From the NCBI RefSeq assembly GCF_021390175.1, contig NZ_CP090004.1, positions 930,001 through 994,000 of the forward strand: a DNA stretch of 64,000 bases, given 5' to 3'. Origin of the DNA: Flagellimonas sp. HMM57 (GTDB lineage Bacteria > Bacteroidota > Bacteroidia > Flavobacteriales > Flavobacteriaceae). The first letter of the stretch is position 1, and each line of letters starts with the position of its first letter. Below, in pieces: positions 28,375 through 36,965 of the stretch. Below the pieces are notes generated by a model. It saw nothing but the letters and a program-made list of their open reading frames with translations. It ran no database searches and was not told the origin of the DNA. Both the position numbers and the translations under genes were made by a program.

Positions 28375-29361
28375 ATGCAAAGACGCAAGTTTCTTAAAAA
28401 ATCGAGCCTTACCACTGCCGGGCTTGTTTCAGCGCCCATTTTAACCTCATGCAAAACAGAAAATAAAGCTGACACGATAGCTGTACCTAAAAAAGTGACA
28501 AGACCTATCGCCATTTGTACTTGGAACTTTATGAATGCAACTTCTAAAGCATGGGAAGTCCTTGAAAAAGGAGGAAACGCTTTGGATGCTGTTGAACAAG
28601 GTGTTATGATCGAAGAGGCCGATGTATCCAATGAGACCGTTGGTATTGGCGGCAGACCTGACAGGGATGGAAATGTAACACTTGACGCTTGTATCATGGA
28701 CAAAGATGCTAATTGTGGATCGGTGGTTTATCTACAAAACATAGCGCATCCTATAGCAGTAGCACGTAAGGTTATGGAAGAAACTCCACATATTATTCTT
28801 GCTGGCAGAGGAGCGGAGCAATTTGCTTACGAACAAGGGTTTAAAAAGACAGACTTGTTAACAGAAAGCACCCGAAAACAGTATAAGAAATGGAAAGAAG
28901 AATCTAAATATGAAACTATTATTAACATTGAGAATCATGATACCATTGGCATGCTGGCGATTGACTCAAATGGAGATATAGCAGGTGCTTGTACCACAAG
29001 CGGCATGGCCTATAAAATGGCTGGCCGAGTCGGTGATTCACCGATTATAGGTGCAGGACTTTTTGTTGATAATGCTGTTGGTGGTGCCACAGCTACCGGA
29101 GTTGGTGAAGAAGTAGTACGTACCGTTGGCAGCTTTCTAATAGTAGAATTGATGCGGCAGGGAAAATCACCTCAAGAGGCTTGTGAAGAAGGGGTAAAGC
29201 GGATTATGGAAAAAAACAAGAATAGAGATGATTTTCAGATTGGTTTTATTGCCATTAACAAGAATGGGGAAACAGGCAGTTATTGCATACACCCCGGGTT
29301 TAGCTATCGCAGGTATTCTGAAGAAGGGCATCAAAATATAGTCTCTGGAAGTTTTAAATAA
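28375..29361 (+). CDS. N4-(beta-N-acetylglucosaminyl)-L-asparaginase family (Ntn hydrolase), exported
   Basis: 328 residues from the ATG at 28375. This start gives a twin-arginine-like export signal (MQRRKFLKKSSLTTAGLVS) that also holds a possible lipobox (ILTSC). The body is a glycosylasparaginase-type Ntn hydrolase: VLEKGGNALDAVEQG near the start, then ENHDTIGMLAID, where the Thr after HD is the expected autocleavage site and nucleophile, and GATATGVGEEVVR in the beta subunit. Such enzymes cut the GlcNAc-Asn link left after protein breakdown. Another in-frame start at 28264 lies inside cutC and would lose the signal. It is probably periplasmic or lipid-anchored. Confidence 0.88.
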   Translation: MQRRKFLKKSSLTTAGLVSAPILTSCKTENKADTIAVPKKVTRPIAICTWNFMNATSKAWEVLEKGGNALDAVEQGVMIEEADVSNETVGIGGRPDRDGNVTLDACIMDKDANCGSVVYLQNIAHPIAVARKVMEETPHIILAGRGAEQFAYEQGFKKTDLLTESTRKQYKKWKEESKYETIINIENHDTIGMLAIDSNGDIAGACTTSGMAYKMAGRVGDSPIIGAGLFVDNAVGGATATGVGEEVVRTVGSFLIVELMRQGKSPQEACEEGVKRIMEKNKNRDDFQIGFIAINKNGETGSYCIHPGFSYRRYSEEGHQNIVSGSFK

Positions 29362-29532
29362 ATGGCATATTTTGGATATTTGGGTTTGATCATTTTCAGA
29401 AACGTTATATGCTGAGAATCAAGATACCTCTTTCTCTTTTCGGTATTGTTTTCTTTTGATTCCTTTTTTGCTACTTTTAAAGCCATCAAAATAGAATTCG
29501 TACCTCTAACTTCTTATTTCAAATTTTAATAC

Positions 29533-32367
29533 ATGTCCGACCAAAAAAGACTTTTTCTTTTAGATGCTTACGCTTTAATTTTTCGTGGATACTATGCCCT
29601 TATCAAAAATCCAAGAATCAATTCCAAGGGTATGGACACCTCTGCAATCATGGGGTTCATGAATTCGCTTTTCGATGTCATAAAACGGGAAAAGCCAGAT
29701 CATTTGGCGGTCTGTTTTGATAAAGGCGGAAGTGTGGAACGCACGGAACTATATGAAGCTTATAAAGCCAATCGTGATGAGACTCCAGATGCTATACGAA
29801 TTGCAATTCCTTACATTCAAAACATTTTAAATGCCATGCAAATCCCAGTGGTGGAATTGGAAGGATTTGAAGCAGATGATATTATTGGCACATTGGCAAA
29901 ACAAGCTGAAAAAGAGGACTACAAGGTATTTATGGTTACTCCGGACAAGGATTTTGGGCAGTTGGTCTCCGAAAACATCTTTATGTACCGTCCTGCTCGA
30001 ATGGGCAATGGAATTGAAATTTGGGGCATTCCAGAAGTTCAGAAACGTTTTGGCGTACAAAGACCCGAACAGGTTATCGATTATTTGGGGATGATGGGAG
30101 ATGCCAGTGACAATATCCCTGGTCTTCCCGGTGTTGGCGATAAGACTGCCAAAAAGTTTATTGCCGATTTTGATTCCATGGAAGGCCTTTTGGCCAATAC
30201 CGATAAGTTAAAGGGCAAGATGAAGGAGAAGGTAGAACAGAATGCCGAATTGGGAAGATTATCCCGAAAACTGGCTGAAATCAATATCAATTGCGAGGTA
30301 ACCTTCAATGCCAACGATTATGAAATGTCGGAACCGGACAGTCCAAAAGTGCAGGAGATTTTTGAGGAATTGGAATTTCGGCGCCTAAAAGACCAATTTA
30401 TAAAGATTTTCTCAGGGGAAGCTGAACAAATCGCACAAGTTTCCAGTACGGAAACCGCCAAAAAAGAAGCAAAGGTAGCAGGTAGCGGACAATTCACATT
30501 GTTTGGGGGAAGTCCAACAGATGCACCCGCCACGATCAAAGATGAGAACAGTAGAAATACAGTAACTACTGTTCCCCATTTTTACCAGAGTATTGAACCT
30601 GGTTTGGGAATGCAGCTCTTTATGAAAAAAATGATGCAGCAAAGTTCGGTCTGTTTTGATACCGAAACAACCTCATTAAATGCACTTGAAGCCGAATTAG
30701 TGGGCATTGCCTTTAGTTGGGAAGCAAAAAAAGGATTTTACATCCCTATCCCAGAAGATAAAGAAACAGCTTCGAAGATTTTAGAGGAACTTCGGCCTTT
30801 CTTTGAATCTGAAGCTATAGAAAAAATTGGGCAAAACCTAAAGTACGATATCAAAGTGATGAAAAACTACGGTATTGAAGTAAAAGGAAAATTGTTCGAC
30901 ACCATGTTGGCACATTACCTCATCAATCCAGATATGCGCCACAATATGGATGTATTGGCCGAAACATACCTCAACTACACACCTGTTTCCATTACCGAGC
31001 TCATTGGTAAAAAAGGGAAAAACCAGTTAAGTATGCGACAGGTTGCCCTGGACAAGCAAACCGAATATGCAGCTGAAGATGCCGACATTACCTTACAATT
31101 GGCACAACATTTTAGACCAGAACTTTCAGAAGCAAAGACCGAAGAACTATTTGAAAGCATTGAGATTCCCCTACTTAGGGTTTTGGCCGATATGGAAACC
31201 GAAGGAATCAATCTCAATGAGGATTTTCTTAATGAGCTCTCAACGGTTCTTGATGTGGATATCAAAAATCTAGAGCAAAAAATCTATAAAGCTGCTGGAG
31301 AGGAATTTAATATCGCATCGCCAAAACAATTGGGTGAAATCCTATTCAATAAGCTGAAGTTGGTCGATAAACCCAAAAAGACAAAGACAGGGCAGTATTC
31401 CACTGCGGAAGATGTACTCTCCTATTTGGCCAAAGATCATGAAATCATTCAAAATGTGTTGGACTATAGAGGTCTTGCCAAGTTAAAAAGCACTTATGTG
31501 GATGCACTACCTAACGAGGTACAGCAGCATAGCGGTCGGGTGCATACCGATTACATGCAGACTGTTGCTGCCACAGGGCGACTTAGCAGCAATAATCCAA
31601 ATCTACAGAATATCCCCATTAGAACGGAACGTGGCCGACAGGTTCGAAAAGCTTTTATACCAAGGGATGAAAACTACACCTTGCTAGCGGCTGATTATTC
31701 CCAAATAGAGTTACGGATCATTGCAGCTTTGAGCGAAGAAGATACTATGATTGAAGCTTTTAAAAATGGTGAGGATATTCATGCCTCTACAGCTTCAAGG
31801 GTATTCAACGTTCCCATTGAAGAAGTCACACGCGAGCAACGAAGCAACGCCAAAACGGTGAATTTTGGAATCATTTATGGTGTTTCGGCGTTTGGGCTGA
31901 GCAACCAAACAGATTTGACACGTGCCGAATCCAAGGAACTGATAGAAACCTATTACAAGACGTATCCCAAGCTTAGAAATTATATGGGCGAACAGGTAGA
32001 TTTTGCCCGGGACAATGGCTATGTACAGACTGTCCTGGGAAGGCGTAGGTATTTAAAGGACATCAATGGCAGCAATGCTGTAGTACGAGGTGCAGCAGAA
32101 CGAAATGCGGTAAACGCGCCCATTCAAGGAAGCGCAGCGGATATCATTAAAATCGCCATGATCAACATCCACAAAAAGCTTTCTGAAGGAGACTACAAAA
32201 CAAAAATGTTGTTACAGGTACATGATGAATTGGTTTTTGATGCCTACAAACCGGAATTGGAAGAAGTAAAAACCATGATAAAAACCGAAATGGAAAATGC
32301 TTACACGCTTGCTGTTCCTTTAGATGTGGAAGTGGGCATCGGAGATAATTGGCTGGAAGCGCATTAG
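29533..32367 (+). CDS. polA: DNA polymerase I
   Basis: 944 residues. The N-terminal 5'-3' exonuclease domain begins LFLLDAYALIFRGYYAL and includes GFEADDIIGTLA and GDASDNIPGLPGVGDKTA. The 3'-5' proofreading domain keeps the metal ligands (FDTETTSLNA near residue 374, YAAEDADITLQL). The polymerase domain has motif A DYSQIELRI (about 720), motif B RSNAKTVNFGIIYG (about 769) and motif C VHDELVFD (about 896). All three activities should be present, as in E. coli. It is single-gene, with an intergenic stretch of about 170 nt upstream that contains no sure promoter. Confidence 0.97.
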   Translation: MSDQKRLFLLDAYALIFRGYYALIKNPRINSKGMDTSAIMGFMNSLFDVIKREKPDHLAVCFDKGGSVERTELYEAYKANRDETPDAIRIAIPYIQNILNAMQIPVVELEGFEADDIIGTLAKQAEKEDYKVFMVTPDKDFGQLVSENIFMYRPARMGNGIEIWGIPEVQKRFGVQRPEQVIDYLGMMGDASDNIPGLPGVGDKTAKKFIADFDSMEGLLANTDKLKGKMKEKVEQNAELGRLSRKLAEININCEVTFNANDYEMSEPDSPKVQEIFEELEFRRLKDQFIKIFSGEAEQIAQVSSTETAKKEAKVAGSGQFTLFGGSPTDAPATIKDENSRNTVTTVPHFYQSIEPGLGMQLFMKKMMQQSSVCFDTETTSLNALEAELVGIAFSWEAKKGFYIPIPEDKETASKILEELRPFFESEAIEKIGQNLKYDIKVMKNYGIEVKGKLFDTMLAHYLINPDMRHNMDVLAETYLNYTPVSITELIGKKGKNQLSMRQVALDKQTEYAAEDADITLQLAQHFRPELSEAKTEELFESIEIPLLRVLADMETEGINLNEDFLNELSTVLDVDIKNLEQKIYKAAGEEFNIASPKQLGEILFNKLKLVDKPKKTKTGQYSTAEDVLSYLAKDHEIIQNVLDYRGLAKLKSTYVDALPNEVQQHSGRVHTDYMQTVAATGRLSSNNPNLQNIPIRTERGRQVRKAFIPRDENYTLLAADYSQIELRIIAALSEEDTMIEAFKNGEDIHASTASRVFNVPIEEVTREQRSNAKTVNFGIIYGVSAFGLSNQTDLTRAESKELIETYYKTYPKLRNYMGEQVDFARDNGYVQTVLGRRRYLKDINGSNAVVRGAAERNAVNAPIQGSAADIIKIAMINIHKKLSEGDYKTKMLLQVHDELVFDAYKPELEEVKTMIKTEMENAYTLAVPLDVEVGIGDNWLEAH

Positions 32368-32428
32368 AACACTGCCCGAGAAGAAAATTGGTCCATAAGC
32401 TAGGCCTACCAACCAAACTAGGTATCTA

Positions 32429-32725
32429 ATGCGCATTCTGAACATTCTTACCATTATTATTCTTATCGTATTGCTAGTAAGCACTGTGTTCTTTATAACG
32501 TTGCATTCCTTAGCAGCTTTAATTGGTATTGCTACTGGCATAGCTTTCGTTTATTACCTTTTATTTTTCATCATCTTAAAAGTAATATCCGCTAAAAAGC
32601 TACATCATAAAAATGTACAAATCATTTTGTGGATATTTTTCTTGGCCCCTGTAATTTGGGCTTTGATACATCCAGAAGGGTTGTTTGAAGTTTTAATGTT
32701 TGATATTAAACTCGACATGAAATAG
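32429..32725 (+). CDS. Small membrane protein of unknown function
   Basis: 98 residues, mostly hydrophobic, with three likely membrane helices (about 5-27, 30-53, 62-82). The short basic loop AKKLHHKN precedes the third helix. No family recognised. It begins 61 nt after polA on the same strand and could be in its transcript. The ATG start is followed at once by the first helix, as in many small inner-membrane proteins. Confidence 0.55.
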   Translation: MRILNILTIIILIVLLVSTVFFITLHSLAALIGIATGIAFVYYLLFFIILKVISAKKLHHKNVQIILWIFFLAPVIWALIHPEGLFEVLMFDIKLDMK

Positions 32726-32851
32726 CTATTTTGACTTGAACTTGATTTTAGGACCCATTAAATAGTAATAGCTTGAATATGTAGTGACTGACACTATAAT
32801 TTTTATTAAAATTTACCGTTCGAATAAGAATTTTGTTCTAATTTTACATAG

Positions 32852-33079
32852 ATGTCGAATAACAAGGAACAAATAGACAAAAGAAACATTTCCTTCTGGA
32901 ATACAGATTCCCCTTTGACCAGCAGGAGGGTAAGCATCATTTTGAACAGTCCCAAGGATTCAAAAAAACTAGCGGATGCTGTCAGGGCACTTCGCCACAA
33001 TGAACATTCCACCATAAAATTATCCAAGGAAACAAAAGATAAGATAGATGCAGAGGCCGAAAAGCTGAAAAGTGCTTAA
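32852..33079 (+). CDS. Small hydrophilic protein of unknown function
   Basis: 75 residues, charged, with a C-terminal amphipathic helix (KLSKETKDKIDAEAEKLKSA) and a middle beta-like stretch (RRVSIILNS). No signal peptide and no recognised family. Its stop overlaps the ATG of the next gene by one base (TAATG), implying coupled translation and a shared role with that membrane protein. A weak -7-like TAATTTTA lies about 15 nt upstream. Confidence 0.6.
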   Translation: MSNNKEQIDKRNISFWNTDSPLTSRRVSIILNSPKDSKKLADAVRALRHNEHSTIKLSKETKDKIDAEAEKLKSA

Positions 33080-33876
33080 TGAGTATTGCCCTATCTACGC
33101 TAGTCCTGTTTTTCTTACTTATTCCCGGAATCTTATTTAGAAGGTTTTACTATACCGAAGAATTTTCACGAGAATACTTTAAGGAAACTTTCTTCGCAAT
33201 ATTTATAGCAACAATCCTACCCAGCTTATTCTTTCAATTTCTCTGGTATTTTTCCGCAAAACTTATTGGTTTTCATGTTGACCTTTACACATTGGGCGAC
33301 ATTGTATCTTCAAATCCCTCAGAAGAATCATTTCAAAATCTAGAAAAAAGTGCAGTAGGTGTTTTGGTTTACAATCTATCCATGTTCGTGGTGGCCAGTT
33401 TTTCTGGGTATCTTTTGAAAAGACAAGTGCGCAGTAGAAGATGGGATAGAAGATTTAAATTCTTTCGGTTCCAAAACTCATGGCACTATATTTTGAAAGG
33501 TGAATTTTTCGACTTTCCCAGAACAGAAATCATCTTGGAGGAAGACAGCGTCGAAGATATAGAGTTTGTATTTATAGACGCCATTTTGGAGCTAAATGGA
33601 AATGCTTATCTCTACGATGGTATTTTAGTGGATTATGAGCTGAGCAGTGATGGCGGGCTCGAAACCATAAGCATAACCAATGCGCAACGAAGAAAACTGT
33701 TCGATGACAGTGAAATTTCGAAAAATGGCAAGAAGAAGGACAATAGCTCAAAATATTATCCGATCACAGGGCATATTCTGGTACTCAAATATGCTGAATT
33801 AAAAAATCTGAACTTTACCTACTATACCTTAGACCTTGATAAAAATGAAGAATTGATTCCTCGATTGGTGAAGTAA
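33079..33876 (+). CDS. Membrane protein with C-terminal cytoplasmic domain, unknown function
   Basis: 265 residues. Three likely helices (about 4-17, 36-58, 93-114) are followed by a basic RQVRSRRWDRR segment, which should face the cytoplasm, and then a soluble domain of about 130 residues rich in beta strands. The layout recalls small two-part membrane/cytoplasmic proteins of DUF6338 type, but I cannot confirm that. It is translationally coupled to the 75-residue gene before it and ends 1 nt before the convergent marR stop. Confidence 0.6.
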   Translation: MSIALSTLVLFFLLIPGILFRRFYYTEEFSREYFKETFFAIFIATILPSLFFQFLWYFSAKLIGFHVDLYTLGDIVSSNPSEESFQNLEKSAVGVLVYNLSMFVVASFSGYLLKRQVRSRRWDRRFKFFRFQNSWHYILKGEFFDFPRTEIILEEDSVEDIEFVFIDAILELNGNAYLYDGILVDYELSSDGGLETISITNAQRRKLFDDSEISKNGKKKDNSSKYYPITGHILVLKYAELKNLNFTYYTLDLDKNEELIPRLVK

Positions 33877-33877
33877 A

Positions 33878-34321
33878 TTACTCCTGATAGTTTTCCCCTA
33901 TCTTATCCAAAACCTTTAAAAAAGTTTCAAATTCGACAGTATCCAATCCTGCAACGGCCTTTTCTCGAAGCATGTTGGCATGTGGCTCAATTTGAAGGAT
34001 AATAGCGCGTCCTTCTGCAGTCAACTCCAACTTAAAACGTTTTAAATCCCCATCAAACCGAGTCTTGGTTATCCAACCTTTACGCTCTAAACCACCTATA
34101 ACTCTTGAAGTGGTGGCACGATTACGAAAATTTGATTTAACAATATCGGACTGTGAAACATCTTCGCCTAATTGGTAAATACGATATAAAATCACCCATT
34201 GCTCAATGGTAAGTTCAATATCCAATTCCTTGAACTTTCTTAAATAGGCATCCTGAACTTTACGAAGCACCATATCCAAATGCAATCCTATTCCCGATAT
34301 TTCATCTATTTGATTGAGCAT
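33878..34321 (-). CDS. MarR-family transcriptional regulator, probable repressor of the tyrosine catabolic genes
   Basis: 147 residues. Winged helix typical of MarR: VILYRIYQLGEDVSQSDIVKSNFRNRATTSRVIGGLERKGWITKTRFDGDLKRFKLELTAEG. The recognition helix is SNFRNRATTSRVIGGLE and the wing is TKTRFDGDLKRFKLELT. Terminal helices for dimerisation are present. It is divergent from hppD across 176 nt that carry a perfect palindrome on the hppD -7 box. MarR proteins bind such palindromes as dimers and release on binding small aromatic acids. Control of hppD-hmgA-fahA is therefore likely but inferred. Confidence 0.88.
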   Translation of the reverse strand: MLNQIDEISGIGLHLDMVLRKVQDAYLRKFKELDIELTIEQWVILYRIYQLGEDVSQSDIVKSNFRNRATTSRVIGGLERKGWITKTRFDGDLKRFKLELTAEGRAIILQIEPHANMLREKAVAGLDTVEFETFLKVLDKIGENYQE

Positions 34322-34375
34322 ACTTGTCGTTCCCGTGCAGGCGAGAATCTATTTATTCATGAAATTAGGTGTCAA

Positions 34376-34431
34376 ATACGAAACGACCACTAATTTTTAC
34401 CTAAAATTTTCTTGTCAAAGTGATTTCGTAT
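34376..34431. promoter_or_regulatory. Wide inverted repeat in the marR-hppD intergenic region
   Basis: ATACGAAA (34376-34383) and TTTCGTAT (34424-34431) are perfect inverted copies 40 nt apart. They could be two half-sites for looping or for control of marR itself. Evidence is positional only. Confidence 0.35.
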
Positions 34432-34442
34432 GTCAAAATTAC

Positions 34443-34465
34443 TATTTTTGTTGCATAGGCAACAA
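34443..34465 (+). promoter_or_regulatory. hppD -7 box overlapped by a perfect palindrome, probable MarR operator
   Basis: TATTTTTG (34443-34450) matches TAnnTTTG. TTGTTGC (34448-34454), ATAG, GCAACAA (34459-34465) is a perfect 7+7 palindrome that starts inside the box. A dimeric repressor bound here would block the promoter. It lies 33 nt before the hppD ATG. Confidence 0.6.
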
Positions 34466-34497
34466 TATTTTTGAATCACTCTTAAATTAAATCTACG

Positions 34498-35631
34498 ATG
34501 TCAACTTCTACGTTACCAAAAATACACGATACCGCCAAAGATTTTATGCCCATCAATGGTACTGACTATTTGGAGCTCTATGTTAGCAATTCCAAACAAG
34601 CTGCACATTTTTACAAGACTGCTTTTGGTTTTCAATCTTTGGCCTACGCAGGATTGGAAACAGGATTAAAAGACAGGGAGAGTTATGTGGTGATACAGGA
34701 TAAAATTCGCCTAGTACTGACTTCACCTTTAAAAAGCGGTACTGATATTGGAAGACATATTGACCAACATGGTGATGGCGTTAAAGTTGTTGCCTTATGG
34801 GTAGATGATGCTACTTATGCATACAATACAGCGATAGAACGTGGTGCTAAATCGTATATGGAGCCAAAAACTGAAGAGGACAGCACCGGAAAAATTGTTC
34901 GTTCTGGAATTTATACTTATGGTGAGACCGTGCACATCTTTGTGGAACGAAAAGATTATAATGGTACGTTTATGCCTGGTTTTAAAAAGTGGGAAACACC
35001 AGACTATAACCCAGTGCCAACAGGTTTAAAATATGTGGATCACATGGTTGGAAACGTAGGGTGGAATCGAATGAACGAATGGGTGAATTTCTACGAAAAC
35101 GTAATGGGCTTTACACAAATCCTTTCTTTTGATGATAAAGATATCTCTACCGATTACACCGCATTAATGAGCAAGGTGATGAGCAACGGAAACGGTCGAA
35201 TCAAATTTCCGATAAACGAACCTGCGGAAGGAAAGAAAAAGTCACAAGTTGAAGAATATTTGGATTTTTATGAAGGTGAAGGCGTGCAACATATTGCCGT
35301 AGCTACGGATAACATTATCCAAACCGTTAGAGATTTAAAAAGTCGTGGTGTGGAGTTCCTGAAAGTGCCCGAAACCTATTATGATGTAGTACTCGACCGT
35401 GTGGGAGAAATCGATGAGGATATAGCACCATTGAAAGAATTGGGGATTTTAGTAGATCGTGATGACGAAGGGTATCTATTGCAGATTTTTACACGACCTG
35501 TAGAACCAAGGCCCACTATGTTCTTTGAAATCATTCAGAGAAAAGGTGCACAATCATTTGGAAAAGGTAACTTTAAAGCATTGTTCGAAGCCATAGAGCG
35601 TGAGCAAGAGCTTAGAGGAACATTACATTAA
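34498..35631 (+). CDS. hppD: 4-hydroxyphenylpyruvate dioxygenase
   Basis: Converts 4-hydroxyphenylpyruvate to homogentisate with Fe(II) and O2; 377 residues. Two glyoxalase-fold (VOC) halves are visible. The iron ligands expected for the family are all there: His in YVDHMVGNVG, His in GVQHIAVATDNI and Glu in FFEIIQRKG. The C-terminal helix ends GNFKALFEAIEREQELRG, as usual. First gene of the catabolic run hppD-hmgA-fahA, divergent from the MarR gene and probably repressed by it. Confidence 0.97.
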   Translation: MSTSTLPKIHDTAKDFMPINGTDYLELYVSNSKQAAHFYKTAFGFQSLAYAGLETGLKDRESYVVIQDKIRLVLTSPLKSGTDIGRHIDQHGDGVKVVALWVDDATYAYNTAIERGAKSYMEPKTEEDSTGKIVRSGIYTYGETVHIFVERKDYNGTFMPGFKKWETPDYNPVPTGLKYVDHMVGNVGWNRMNEWVNFYENVMGFTQILSFDDKDISTDYTALMSKVMSNGNGRIKFPINEPAEGKKKSQVEEYLDFYEGEGVQHIAVATDNIIQTVRDLKSRGVEFLKVPETYYDVVLDRVGEIDEDIAPLKELGILVDRDDEGYLLQIFTRPVEPRPTMFFEIIQRKGAQSFGKGNFKALFEAIEREQELRGTLH

Positions 35632-35635
35632 AATA

Positions 35636-35697
35636 CAAGTTCAAAGTTTCAAGTTCAAAGTTCGCAGTTTTGAACTTGATTCTTGAATTTGAACTTT
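35636..35697. repeat. Intergenic direct and inverted repeats between hppD and hmgA
   Basis: CAAGTTCAAAGTT occurs twice (35636-35648 and 35650-35662). It is followed by inverted versions TTTTGAACTTG (35668-35678) and TTTGAACTT (35688-35696). The RNA could fold back on itself between the two genes. Confidence 0.6.
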
Positions 35698-35709
35698 AAA
35701 ACAGTATTT

Positions 35710-36867
35710 ATGCCTGTATACCATAAATTAGGGAAATATCCACAAAAGCGACATACGCAGTTCGAAAAACCAGATGGCAGCCTGTATTACGAACAATTGT
35801 TCGGCACCATTGGTTTTGACGGAATGTCATCCTTGCTGTACCATGTGCATAGACCCACCCAAATAAAGGAAATCAAAGAGTCCATTGATCTTAGCCCTAA
35901 AATAGCGGAGGCCAAGCATATTAAATCACGAAAGCTTATTGGTTTTGATGTTACTCCCAAAGATGATTTTCTAGAAGCTCGTGAACCTATGCTAGTCAAC
36001 AATGATGTCCATATTGGTTTGGCAGCGCCTAAAAAATCGTTAACAGAGTATTTTTATAAAAATTCTGATGCTGATGAAATGCTTTTTATTCACAGGGGAA
36101 CGGGAACGTTGAAAACGTTTTTAGGGAATATTCCTTTTGAATATGGGGATTATCTTATCATTCCAAGAGGGATGATTTACCAGATTGAATTTGATACGGA
36201 AGACAACCGCATTTTGTATGCCGAGTCTTTTCATCCTATCTACACTCCAAAAAGGTATCGCAATTGGTTTGGGCAACTTTTGGAACACTCCCCCTTCTGC
36301 GAGCGCGACTACAAACTGCCACAAGATTTACAGACACACGACGAAAAAGGCGAGTTTGTCATGAAAGTAAAGAAACAGGGCATGTTGCATCATCTGGTCT
36401 ACGCAACGCATCCTTTTGATGTTGTGGGATGGGATGGCTATAATTTTCCCTACGGATTCTCAATCCATAATTTTGAACCGATTACAGGTAGGGTACACCA
36501 ACCGCCACCAGTGCATCAAACTTTTGAAACGGGGGCATTTGTTATCTGTTCGTTCTGCCCAAGATTGTACGACTACCATCCAAAATCCATTCCCGCACCA
36601 TACAACCATTCCAATATCGATTCCGATGAGGTATTGTATTACGTGGATGGTGATTTTATGAGCAGAACGGGAATAGGGCCAGGTTATATTTCCCTACATC
36701 CTGCGGGCATTCCGCATGGGCCGCACCCCGGAACCTACGAGGCAAGTATTGGCAAGACCAAGACCGAAGAATTGGCCGTGATGATAGATACCTTCAAACC
36801 TTTGCAGGTCACGGAAAATGCCTTAAAAATCGACGACGGAAAGTATTATAAATCTTGGTTAGAGTAA
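35710..36867 (+). CDS. hmgA: Homogentisate 1,2-dioxygenase
   Basis: Opens the ring of homogentisate to give maleylacetoacetate; 385 residues from the ATG at 35710. A TTG 27 nt upstream is in frame but falls in the repeat, so ATG is preferred. The family is clear from MPVYHKLGKYPQKRHTQF, the central GTLKTFLGNIPFEYGDYLIIPRG cupin strand and the iron-site region with HNFEP, PPPVHQTFE and PYNHSNIDSDEVLYY. It is shorter than the mammalian enzyme, as in other Bacteroidota versions. It sits between hppD and fahA. Confidence 0.95.
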   Translation: MPVYHKLGKYPQKRHTQFEKPDGSLYYEQLFGTIGFDGMSSLLYHVHRPTQIKEIKESIDLSPKIAEAKHIKSRKLIGFDVTPKDDFLEAREPMLVNNDVHIGLAAPKKSLTEYFYKNSDADEMLFIHRGTGTLKTFLGNIPFEYGDYLIIPRGMIYQIEFDTEDNRILYAESFHPIYTPKRYRNWFGQLLEHSPFCERDYKLPQDLQTHDEKGEFVMKVKKQGMLHHLVYATHPFDVVGWDGYNFPYGFSIHNFEPITGRVHQPPPVHQTFETGAFVICSFCPRLYDYHPKSIPAPYNHSNIDSDEVLYYVDGDFMSRTGIGPGYISLHPAGIPHGPHPGTYEASIGKTKTEELAVMIDTFKPLQVTENALKIDDGKYYKSWLE

Positions 36868-36965
36868 AAAACTAGAATTTAGACATTAGATTTTAGAAGT
36901 GAGATTAGTTATAATGTTTAATTTATCTCAAATCTATTTTCTCAAATCTCATAGCTATTTAAATA
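36868..36965. repeat. Imperfect inverted repeats between hmgA and fahA
   Basis: AT-rich gap with AGATTTTAGAAGTGAGATT on the left and AATCTATTTTCTCAAATCT on the right, roughly inverted to one another. Similar in style to the hppD-hmgA gap but a different sequence. No promoter recognised. Confidence 0.4.

Noticed and set aside
28335..28703. Upstream extension of cutC by 123 codons
   Set aside because: It reads through the divergent asparaginase-family gene; the true CutC start MLVEVCANS is at 28334.
31043..31273. Second frames inside polA and other large genes
   Set aside because: They lack motifs and follow the main frame; treated as shadows throughout the window.
32162..32416. Minus-strand ORF over the end of polA
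   Set aside because: It is opposite the conserved polymerase motif C region and has no independent support.
35636..35697. CRISPR array between hppD and hmgA
   Set aside because: The repeats are short, only two direct copies exist, spacers are absent and no cas genes are near.
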